Assembly: GCA_008694505.1 (NCBI GenBank)
Contig: VZDJ01007753.1
Location: 13,394,853 to 13,458,852, forward strand
Direction of reading: 5' to 3'
DNA from: Cyanoderma ruficeps
Lineage: Eukaryota; Chordata; Aves; Passeriformes; Timaliidae
DNA length: 64,000 bases
Under the pieces are notes generated by a model. The model had not been told where the DNA came from. It made no database searches and was given only the letters and a program-made list of their open reading frames with translations. The position numbers were made by a program, and so were the translations under genes. Shown one piece after another: positions 1 through 10,800 of the stretch. The number at the start of each line of letters is the position of its first letter. The stretch's first letter is position 1.

Positions 1-2319
1 TGAGAGAAGAGACAGATCAAGTTTATTTAATATAAGAAACATGGAGCATTCAGAATCCCCAGCCAGGTCAAACAATCGAGAACTAGTTTTGTTCCAGGGA
101 ACTTCCCCACAATTTGTAATACTAACTCTTCAAGACTATATTGGAACCTAAAAAGTCTTAATTAAAAAAATCTATTTCAGTTGGTTTGAATAGGAATGCT
201 GTCATAGGGATGGGAAACTTGCCAGAAGACTGCAAAACAAATAGTAATAATAATTACCAGTTGAATTTTAGATAATTGCTTAGCAGAATGCAACAACAAT
301 CATTGCTTATTTAAATGTTTCATTCAACTGGGACAAAAAGTAAGGAACATATTAATTTAATTTGTCAATGACACAACCAGTGAAGAAGTGTCAAAAGACA
401 CAAAACAGCCAAAAAACATTAGAAAACAAACACAAAAGTTTATTGCTTTAAAAAAAAATCTGGAGAGACATACATCTGGAATATGAAGTTGAACAAAACC
501 ATTTGAATATTAAGAAGAGCTGATGTATGCTCAGAGACAGTTGAAAAGGAAATATAATACTGGGGCAAAAAATAAACCCCAAACCAGATTAGACTAGGAG
601 GATTTTCAGTGTAGTACATTCAATTTCACAAACTGCCTTGACAGAATGGCATGAACTGAATTCAGGGAGAGACTAGCTGAAGACTCCATCACTGACCCAC
701 TTCTACAAACGATTACTGCAACGCATTTTAAATCTATGTAATGCAGATGTTTTAACTTACAGTGGCTTGTAGATATATCTCCCCATCTCTAAAACGTAAT
801 CCTCCACTTATTTCTCCCCAGCTTCAGAAATCTTTTGTCCTGATACTCCAGAGTCATGAGTGCTTCCAGGCAGAGCCACATTGATAAATCATAAATACCA
901 GCAGCTGTAACTGTAGCATGAAAAAACTGACATAAGGCTGGAGATCAATCATTTTAGCCAAGGCTATTTCACTGCAGAATGAATTTCCAGAAAACACTGC
1001 ATTAAAATTCACAGCTTACTTATCTTTAGGACATGCTGTGAGACCTCACTGATTCATAAAAGATTTCCCACAATAACATGGTGTAAAAATCCGATTTGGT
1101 TTTAATAACAAAAAGGAAAAGGATATTTACTGTGATTGTCCCCATACTGTTCTAAACATCTCATTTAACAGAGATTGGTTAAGATAAAAATGGAGATAGT
1201 CTAAAAGCTTACAAGGGAGGAAGTTAAAAAGGACAGCAATTTAATGTAAGGAATAACATGTGGAAGCATTAGGATGACACTAGCAAAGGAAGGGATTTTA
1301 TAACCTCAGGAAAGTAATTTTGTCAGCAAAAATGCATTAAAATAGCATCTTTCAAAACTGAGCTGATAGAACAGCGGTCCATTTAGCTCTTCTCCATCTC
1401 CAAGTTACATGAATTATACAGATAAGACATTTCTTTAATTTTTATAAGGAATCTAGCCTTCCTGGCAAACTCAAGTAGAGCTATTCATAAAGGCTCTTCT
1501 CATTTCATGACATAGTTTGTGTGCTTGGTTGTGGTAAACCTCCCTTTCCACAAGCTCCAGAGACAGCTAGGCTTCCAGTTTACTAATTCAAGTGTACAGA
1601 AGCAAAGAGGTAGCCATCACACCATGTGATGAATGTGAAAGAAACATGGTCATTTTATAAGATTTTATTTCAATATGAACAGTAACAGTACCTTTTGTCT
1701 GACAGGGAGGCAAGTGTCTACAAAAAGGATTCTCAGGCAACATAGTCTAACATACTTTCTGCAGCAGTTTCACATTTCAATGCTATATCTAAGGTATCAA
1801 ACAACAGCTATTTTTGCTGGAAGCAGTTCTAAATTGGGAGGGGGGGGAGGTGCAAAGAAAGAAAAAAGAGAAAAGCTGTTGAAAAGCACCAAAGAAAGCT
1901 GGGGCTCTAGAAAAGAAGTGCCAATGATTCTGACTGAGCTTTCTGTTCACTTCTCAGTACATCAGGCCTGGAACAAGTTTCTCAGTGCAAAATTTCTCTA
2001 ATTGGCTGGAAAGCATTTAAGGAAAAATCTTTTTAATTAAAAACAGAGAGCCAACAAGACATGAAAGCCATGGGGGTTGGGAGAGGCATATGTTGACCTT
2101 ATGAAGCTTCACAGCAGAACTCTGCAGGGGCCGTTTAAACTGAGAAAGCACAGTTTTAATTAAAGAGTCCTGAGGAACAGACAATTCAAAAGAGCAGGTC
2201 AGATAGATTCCAAGAGGTCAATTTAAGCACAAGCAGAGGGAAAACAAGACTTCTGGCCATTCTGCCTTCCTCTGGGAGAAATCTGTTGCTAACTGATCAT
2301 TATGCTTCAACAAACACTA

Positions 2320-3392
2320 GCTGTCCTCTAACCACCTCTGTGAGTGTTGTGTACCATTGGTACAAGTTAAAAGGAGGGCACAAAGGGTTGTAGTGAATGG
2401 GGTAACAAACTGCTGACCTCGCACTACTGGGGTTCTGCAGGGCTCCACCTTAGGCCCAGTTGTCAACGTCTTCATAAATGACCTGGATGTGGGACTCAAA
2501 GGAATACTAAGTAAGTTTGTCAATAACACTCAGTTGGGTGGAGATATTGACTTTATCAAGGGCAGAATGGCCCTGCAGAGAGACCTTAACAAATCAGAGG
2601 CTGAGGCTGGGCATTCACCAGCCATATGAAATTTAACAAGGGCAAGTGCTGGATTTTGCACCTGGTTTGGGGCAACCCTGGATGTGTGGACAGACTGGGG
2701 AACAAAAGGCTGGAGAGCAGTGCCACAGGAAAGGGACATGGGGGTGCTGGCTGACAGAAAGTGGATTATGAGTCAGCAGTGCCCTGGCAGCCAGGAGGGC
2801 CAAGCATGTCCAGGGGTGCATCAGGCCCAGCATCACCAGCTGGGCAAGGGAGGGGATTGTCCTGCTCTGCATGGGGACGGCCTCACCTGCAGTCCTGTGG
2901 GCAGTCTTGGGAGCCACAATGTAAGAAAGACACAAAACTATTATCGGTTGTTCAAAGGAGGGCTACAACGATGGTGAAGGGTCTGGAGGAAAAATCATAT
3001 GAGGAGCAGCTGAGGTCACTTGCTCTGTTCAGCCTGGAGAAGGAACTGAGGTCTTCAGCATGCTCACAAGGGGAAGCAGAGGGGCAGGCACTGAGCTTTC
3101 TCGTGTCCAGGGGCAAGACTCGAGGAAGACATGAGGAAGACGTGAAGCTGTGTCAGGGGAGGTTTGGGCTGTGTATTAGGAAAAGGGCTCTTCACCCAGA
3201 GGGTGGTTGGGCACTGAAACATGCTCCCCAGGGAGGTGGTAACAGCACCAGCCTGACAGAGGTCAAGAAGCATCTAAAAAAAAGACTCTCAGGCACATGG
3301 CGTGATTCTTGGGGTGGTCCTGTGCAGGGCCAGGGACAGGATTCAGCGATCATGATGGGTCCCTTCCGACTCAGCATATTCTGTGATTCTAT
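2320..3392 (+). mobile_element. CR1 LINE, 5'-truncated, with 3' UTR and tail
   Basis: Sense-strand CR1 retrotransposon holding the end of the reverse transcriptase frame and the 3' UTR. Readable RT pieces include FINDLDVGLKG near 2480, the region equivalent to the catalytic F-ADD box (here KFVNNTQLGG, 2513-2540), MSQQC near 2768, and QRRATTMVKGLEE with SLEKELR around 2954-3050. The pieces fall in different frames, so the copy is dead. It ends in the CR1-type tail ATTCTGTGATTCTAT (3377-3391). No target-site duplication is seen, which is normal for CR1. The left edge is approximate. Confidence 0.92.
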
Positions 3393-3976
3393 CATAAGAA
3401 ATTTTGTGAAGATGTTTTTTCACCAAGAAACCTCAGTTTCTTGACACTGGATCACATTCGTCCGTTTGCTTCTAGTCCTGGTATCACATTCCCAATGCAT
3501 GGAATCCCAGATATGCTTATGCATACTTGAAAATAGAACTCTGCATCTTACTAAGCTTTTAAAACCACTGGAAAATCCTGTAAAATGGATCCAGCATATC
3601 ACCAAAAAGAAATCCTCTTAAGAAAAAATAAAGAAACAAACAACTCCCCCAAACAACAAACTTTTCTTTACTTTTTGAAGTGTTACCATCATATTTATTG
3701 AAGCCAGTAATTTTCCCTGGCTATTCAGAGACAAAAGAAAAAATAAATCTAGTCTCCAAACAAAAGGACTTTAAAAGGTCACTGTAACCAGAGCCCATCA
3801 AGTAACAAAGCTAACACCATAGAAAAATAACATAAAATCTGCTATATTTCTCCAAGAGGAGCTATTTCCCAGTAATTCAAAAGGATAAGGAATTAAGCAG
3901 AAAAGTAACATCTACAGGAATTTCCCAAGAGAAACAGTAATGTTAGTGCATTTCAATTACTGTATACATGGTTCTG

Positions 3977-3994
3977 CACACACACACACACACA
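3977..3994. repeat. (CA)9 microsatellite
   Basis: Nine uninterrupted CA units inside CSTPP1 intron 3. Confidence 0.95.
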
Positions 3995-4998
3995 TTGTTA
4001 CATTTAAGCACAGCTTGTGTTCAGACAGATTTCTCTATTACTGGCCACCTGAGAACTCATGGCTACATGCATCTGCTTGGGTGAAAGACATGCACATTCC
4101 AAGTCCAGGCATGGTCACGACTGACAGACAAAGCAGGAAATTTCTCTGCATCAAGGAGGAACAGCTAGCAGCCGGATTAAGCAATCACTTAACTGATTTG
4201 TGGGATTTTGTCTACTTTTCTAAAATCCCACTTACACATTCAGACGTGAAAATATGGGGGTTTTGTTTGTTTGGGGTTTTGTGAGTTTGTATAAACTTGG
4301 AAATTATCTTACATCTTTAATATTCTCCCTTGCTTCCCTCCAGCCAGGGCACAAACTTTGATGTCAGTTATTTATTAGGTGGGCTTATATCCTCATAGGG
4401 TTGGCATTTATGTCGTTTATCTGGGATACACTCCACAGATGGAGAAAATTAAGAAAAAGCCACCACTCACTCCTAAAACATGAAATTCAAATCTGGAGTG
4501 AAATTTAGAGTAAATAAGAGAGGGAGAAATAGCAGTAAACACTTTTATGACAAAGGAATAAATAAAACCAAGAACACCCTAGAAGACATGGAAGTTAGTG
4601 GATGTAATACTTTTGACACAGGAAAACAAAAGATGCTTTCATAGTCCTTCACAGACATAAATCAATGACAAAGAATGGAGCAATCCCTGCCCAGACACAA
4701 ACCCAGAGAGAAAACTGGGGCAGATCAGAATCGTGCTGTAGAAAACAAAGAGTTTCTGCACACAGAAATTCCATTGACATAAAGCAGCCATTTGATGAAT
4801 AACACTCCATACACCTGACAGAGGGCATCAAATGCAAAAATTCTAGTTCAAGTCTCAAAAGCAATATTCCTATGTTAGCCCAAGCTATATTGCTACTAAT
4901 TTCAGAAACAGCAGGTTGGTTGTACCATGCTCTGTTGCACAGTATATAACCATAAGCAGAATTTCTTACCAGGACTCCATAACTTACCTACTGTTCCC

Positions 4999-5690
4999 TG
5001 TGGTGGTTTGACCCTGGCTGGACACCAGGTGCTCACCAAAGTTGTTTTGTCACTGTATCCCCTCACCAAAGTTGCTTTGTCACTGTCTCCCCTCAACTGA
5101 ACAATCAAGAGAAAATGCAATGAAGTCCTCATGGGGCAAGAGTAGGACAGGGAGAGACCAGTTACCATCACAGGCAAAACACACTCAACTTGGGGAAATG
5201 AAATTGAATTTATTACCAATTAAATCAGAGTAGGATAGTAAGAAATAAAACCAAATCTTAAATCCTCCACTCAGCCCTAGTTTATTTCTCGGCTCAACCT
5301 TAGTCCTGATTTCTTTACCACCTTCCCATCCTCAAGTGACACAGGGAGATGAGGAAGCTTGTCACACATTGTCTCTGTCATTCCTATCTCTTTGCTTTCT
5401 TCTCCAGCTCTAGTATGGCATTCCACCCATGGCAGACACTCCTCCACAAACTTCTGCAGCATAAAACCCTCCTAAGGGCTGCAGCTCAACACAAACTGCC
5501 CAGAGCAGGTCCCTTCCTGGAATACAGTCCTTCAGGAATGCACTGTACCAACTCGAGTCCCCCATGGAGTCACAAGTCCTGCCAACAAAGCTGCTCCAGC
5601 ATGGGCTCCTGTCTCCATGGATCCACAGGTCCTTCCAGGAGTCTGCTCCAGCATAGGTTTCCCATGCAAACACAGCCAAGAAAAAAGTCT
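4999..5690 (-). mobile_element. Endogenous-retrovirus-like repeat (LTR or LTR-proximal piece)
   Basis: It begins TGTGGTGGTTTGACCCTGGC and includes the GGGAAATGAAATTGAATTTATTACC-type block near 5197-5220 plus a series of imperfect 'ctgctccagcatggg' units of about 40 bases (5440-5670). I recognise this arrangement from dispersed ERV-derived repeats of passerine and other neoavian genomes. Minus-strand reading gives repeated peptide units of the form LQKFVEECLPW, so the sense direction is probably minus. It lacks any gag, pol or env domain that I can recognise and is broken by stops. A 30-base unit (tcaccaaagttg...) is duplicated in tandem at 5033-5092. The right edge is uncertain (5680-5760) and no flanking duplication was established. 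Confidence 0.7.
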
Positions 5691-5825
5691 AGGTCTAGTC
5701 TATGCCCGAGTGTGGTAATGACCATATTTCACCCATCACATCACACAGGTTCAGCTTCTCAGTAAATGAGTTTAATTCTTAAGTGGCCATGAATGTTGTA
5801 TGTTCCCCTACACACACACATACAG

Positions 5826-5840
5826 AAAAAAAAAAAAAAA
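5826..5840. repeat. A15 homopolymer
   Basis: Fifteen A residues preceded by a short CA run (cacacacacatacag), about 130 bases beyond the ERV-like repeat. It may be unrelated to that element. Confidence 0.95.
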
Positions 5841-7711
5841 GCCAGAGCAAATAAAACTGAAATGAAAAATATCAAGGCTCTGGTCCATAATTGTGGCTAG
5901 AGAATCAGAGAAATTGGACTAAGTGGATGAAAATATTGACAGTAATTTATCTAAAGTGATGCATTTCTGTCTCTAGTGTAAAAAGAAAATGTATGCAGAT
6001 GTATAAACATACAGTTAAATATGTAATATTTACTCAGATTAAAAGTGAAGCTACTGGACTTCAAAGTTAGCAAAATATACACTAGACTCCTTTTAGGCCA
6101 CAACCAGAGCTTAGCAACATCCACCTAATCTTTTATTCCTGTGCTTGTTACCCTTTCTCTTCAGAGTACCTTGGTGATTACGCTTTCATCCATGGCCTTT
6201 TCAACATTCACATAAAACTATCACAAGTTAAAGAGAAAGGAGATACTACGCAGCTAAAACTTTCCCATTCTTTTCAACAAATCCAGGTGCCCTTCATCTG
6301 GCTGAGGTTGGTGCTGGATAAATGAAGCCTGATGAAAAGTTGCACTGAAAGTACTGCAGTAGATACTTTGCACCAGAGAGCCTCTTCTCAATTTTTCAAT
6401 ATGGTTTACCATTAACAGCTGTAGTTCTGGTGGATGACTTCACTTTCATCTCTGTAACTCCCCCACAGAAATATGTTCTAGAGTCTACATTTTATTTTTT
6501 CCTGTTTATGACCTGATCTCATAACAGATATGTCCTTACTGCATACTGTTAACTTAGTGTCATATAATTTACCTGAAATTTAAAAAATATTATCCCTGAA
6601 GTAAAGTAAATTATTCATAACATAACAAAGTACCTCTCACTGGGAAGAAGGTGTTGCAGATAGCATAATCAGTTACTTCAGTAGCTTACTACAGATTTTG
6701 TCATGTTTAACTATGATTGCCTAATTGCCAAAGATCAGATGGCATATGTCAAAAAAGTCTTTATTTAGAATCTGGCAAACTCCGTTCATCTAAAGCAGAA
6801 GTGTTGCAAAGCTTAGCCAGAAGGTAAGGTTTTATCTATATTTAAGAGAGGGTTCTAGTTTTTCCTGCAAGAAGCAATGAGGTTGGATAGCTTAAAAAAA
6901 ATAAGGCTTATAGTAAAAAGAACCCCACCGACATTCATATTTGTACAGCAACTTTCAGTGTATTTGCTTAAAATGCTAAATTAAAAAGTAAAACAAAACA
7001 TAATTTCAGTTGCATGTAGTTACAGGAGTTTATTTTGAATTCTGGCCAGTTCTGTAATACCTAATATATCAAGTGCAATATAAGAATAACTAGACATGAT
7101 AGCACAGTGCCGAGTATTTATTTTGGAACTGGAGTTTTTTCCTTGTGGGCAGGGTTGGGGAAAAGGTCACATAGCTGTCAGTGGTCCCTCTTCCACAGCC
7201 ATCAGGATTCTGCAGCATCATCTAGGGGCTATGGCAGGACTATTCAGGCACAGCTCAGGTGGCAGTGTTAATCACCCCATACTGCTATGAACCCAACCTA
7301 CTGCAGGCTCCTAATGAAAGCACTCAGGAGCCCACCTGGCTGAGAATCTCCCTTCCCTCATGCTCCGATAATCCAACCTTCTCTGGGTCCCAGCCAGCAA
7401 CCTCCAGCACATTTTTTTCCTATCCATCTCAATGCACAGGCCCACAATGTCCTCCCTCTGATCTACTGCTGCTTGACACGCTGCTCTGTAACAGAAGTAG
7501 CATTGGCAACAAGGTGCTTCTACACCGCTGTATTCTGGGAGGCATTTTTAACTATTCCACAGGGAAACATGATGCTGTCTCCCCATTAATAATGTTAGAC
7601 TATTATAACACAAGGGTTCTAATAGTCTGAAGGGTCAGTATTTGTAGTGCATTAGTAGCCTGGTTAACAATCTTCATGCCAAGGTAACAGGACAGCAGCA
7701 GATGCTGGAAT

Positions 7712-7718
7712 ACTTGCC
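7712..7718 (-). other. CSTPP1: Non-canonical GC splice donor of CSTPP1 intron 3
   Basis: The exon-intron junction reads GGAG|GCAAGT on the minus strand. The codon phase required by the conserved Gly-Asp pair (GGA G|AC) places the cut exactly before GC. Everything else agrees with the U1 consensus, as is usual for the rare GC-AG class of U2-type introns. A one-base sequence error in the assembly is the alternative. Confidence 0.85.
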
Positions 7719-7848
7719 TCCATTTTTCCCCACAGTTCGGAAACATCTCCAGAAGGTCCGAAGAAAAGACGCCCTGTTATGAGGGGTGGCTTGAACAAAG
7801 CTGAACTCACGGAACAAAATGTGTGTTCCTTGCCGCACGCTGTTGAAA
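7718..7848 (-). CDS. CSTPP1: CSTPP1 coding exon 3, followed by a GC donor
   Basis: A 131-nt internal exon on the minus strand. The acceptor is ...tacgtccacag, ending at 7849. With TA from exon 2 it encodes 44 residues, beginning YFNSVRQGTHILFREFSFVQ and ending FWRCFRTVGKNG, and leaves one G (phase 1). This matches the human protein through GKNG, where the next residue is Asp (G|AC). Differences from human as I remember it are Arg for Cys in SV(C/R)QGT, Ala for Val and Thr for Ala in R(V/A)SFLR(A/T)FW. No GT lies at the required boundary. The bases after the final G are GCAAGT (7717-7712), a textbook GC-AG donor. Exon 4 and later exons are not in the window, so the gene continues past the left edge. 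Confidence 0.95.
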
Positions 7849-10800
7849 CTGTGGACGTAAAGTCAAAACAAGAATGTTAGAAAGCTGAACCAACATGAAT
7901 GTTCTGGGAACAACTAGAACAGAAGCAAGAAAACCACTGGCCATTACATTTTGTGAAACCAAATCTCCAAAGTTTATACCCGCCCGTTCTCTAGAGAGAA
8001 GACTATTTGCAAAAACCACACATTGAAATTTAATTATAGGAATTAGGGGTTTGTGAAAGTAAAATTCATTCTAAAGAATCCCAGCAAGGAGTATCCAAGA
8101 CCCACTTATTTGAAAACAATCCATTGGAAAATGGCTCGCCAAGAGTAACTGCTGTTTATTTGACCAGGAGATGCCCTTTCTTTTAGTACCATCTGAACTT
8201 CACTGCTATTTTCATTACAGTTTTCTTTAAAGCCACACACAAAAAAAAAATCTTCTTTAAGAGAAGCCTCAAGATATCATTTCTAGGTTACTGAAAATTG
8301 AATATTAGATGTATAAAATTTACTGCAGTTGTGATGAAAAGCTGATTGACACATCACTAAACAACAATTTGTACAAATGCATTTTGAAAAGAGTAGCTGG
8401 TCACTATGATGGATCTTAAATTCAACGCTCACGTTTTTGTATTCTAGTATAAATTTCTATAATATGACTTGTAAGCACTTTAGACTAACTTCTTACAGCA
8501 AACATTTGTCTTACAAAGGTTTCTCTGAAGTGCAAGAAGTTCTCCTTTGGGCATGGTAAAGCTCAACATACAAGAACAAAAGAAATGCAAATACAAACAT
8601 TATATACCAAAAGGTATAATGACAGGGTTGCCTCAAAGATAGATTTTGTGCATTTCGCTCGGCATCATGCAAGTGGGACAAAGCTTTGAAACACTCCAGA
8701 GAGATCATTAAAACATTCACTTGGGACAGCAGCTTAGCCCTCCCTCATAGGAGAGAATTAATGAAAAGATACAAGTTTACTTTCATCACAGCAGATCCTC
8801 TCCATAGGTAGCACCTCCACAACAGACAAAATCTGGCGGTCAGTGTGAACCCTCTCAGTTTGCAATTTTAAATCACCTCTTTAAATATAAAGACTTTAAA
8901 TCACTTTATCCTTCATGGCACAGAAAAGGGACTCACATTTGAAAGAGAATTATACCAGACAGAGTTGAGCAAAATTTAAAAGTCATGTAACAACTGGGGA
9001 GGGGGGGTGGGAGGTGCATAGAGAGATGCCATTCAATTTTTACAAAAGGAATCACGGTTTCTTATTTTTAATATTCTGGTTCTCAAACACATGAGAGCAA
9101 ACAGAATCTGTTGTCATGTGTTGAAAGGTAGTACAGAACACAGTTTCTAGCCTCTCTACCCAGAAGGAAAAGTAACTCAAATAAAATAAGTACAATCACC
9201 TTAAGAAACACTCATGACACTTGAATCCTGGTATCAGGCATAGTCTTTCTGTAAGTATCATGGACAAATACAGTATTTCATATTTATGAAACCTTATTCA
9301 TGCAAAGTGAAGCACAACCACTGTCCCAAGAGATTAAAGTAAATAAATAAATCATGTGCTGGATCAAAATATGCCAAAACTACATGACTATCATTGTGAG
9401 TAAAGAGTATTCATTACAAAGCGCTGTCGCTCACTGCCTTAGAGTGAATAAGCTCAGAGTAAGGTAAAGTAACTTGCAAAAAGTCCCACAAGATGCCTGT
9501 GACAAAGCTGGAAATGGAATATTAGATCTTCTCATCCCAAACCACAGCCTGAACGACTTTTTTTCATTTCTGATCTGCATTGTTTTGCTGATGATTTGAC
9601 AGACTGATGGAGAAAAGAAGGATACAGAGGAAAAAGAAGAAACTTGGTGTAATAGAAGAAGGCAGCTTTCAGAAAGATAACACACATATGGCAGACATTT
9701 TGGAAGAGAAAGAAAATGAAGGCACAATGATACAATTAAATGCACCAAATTATGCTGCTCAGAACATCTACAGAACATGTATATTTTGGAAGCAGATCCT
9801 GGCACAATTGTAACAGAAAGGTCCAGACATGAAGCTAACATACTGTTAATTCACATCAGATAGCCCTACTATATTACTCCTTATTTCTAATAAGCAAAAA
9901 CTCTAGCCACTTGCATTTTCAGCGTGGAATGGCTCTAAACCTGCCAGGCAGAAGGGTATGATATCATTTGTGGCTTACTCAGTTAACAGAGTGGGTGGAT
10001 ATGCTGGAACATCAGCACACCTGGATGTGCTGACAGCCAAGTGCTGCCAGCTAGTTGAGTAAAGGAGGATTTTGTTTAACTATACAATGGAAGGATTTTT
10101 CCCAAAAAGCTCAAGATTGCAAGCCTGGGAGCCAGAATTTTATCCCAGTTAAGATGCTACATTTCAGACACCCTACTTCATAAATTCCTTTTTATAAGTA
10201 GTAAAAGTTCAGCTCAAAGGAGCCAGCCCATGATGGAGCTATCCAGCAAACAGCCCAATAACAAATTTATTCTCAGACAAGGTCAAGATCACTACAAGGA
10301 ACAGGAATATTATATATTTTGAATAAACTATATATGTTGAAATTCCTGTGTCACAGGTAGATGGGCAGTACCAAAATAACTTGGCCACTTTTTTTTAACA
10401 GCTGCCCAGAGATGAAGTTACAATTGGTGTGGCAATGTTACAAGTAAACATTTCTGGAAGAAAGAAAAATTACGAGAACCCAAAGTTGTTACAGGTATTC
10501 CAACAGTAGGTAGGGCACATGACCAACACCTTACCTTGATTTTTATATACACACAAACAGATGTTTTTTCCAGTTTCTTTTGAATACAAAAACAAAATAG
10601 GCTGCACTCAGAGGAATGGCTTAAGCAAGATATCAACAATACAGGAAAAAACTTAACCATTAAGCTCAATCATTCTCAGCAAGTTGAACAGCTGCTGAGA
10701 TTCTTCCCTTAGGATTGCTCAGTCTTCTCTCTATCTGTCCTCCTCTCACTGAATAGCTCATACTGTTAGCAAAGTTAAGTGGCCAGAGCTTTTCAGCACA

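Larger units (their letters stand above)
1..7717 (-). other. CSTPP1: CSTPP1 intron 3 (partial, 5' part)
   Basis: Non-coding, AT-rich sequence between exon 3 and the left edge, transcribed leftwards. It carries a CR1 LINE (2320-3392), an ERV-like repeat (4999-5690), a (CA)9 tract and an A15 run. I searched the minus strand for the next conserved segment of the protein (DLLTMKEYHC...) and did not find it, so the intron exceeds 7.7 kb. Confidence 0.85.

Noticed and set aside
2761..3444. 227-codon plus-strand open frame
   Set aside because: It is the decayed tail of a CR1 LINE read in one frame; recognisable RT pieces shift between frames and the end is CR1 3' UTR.
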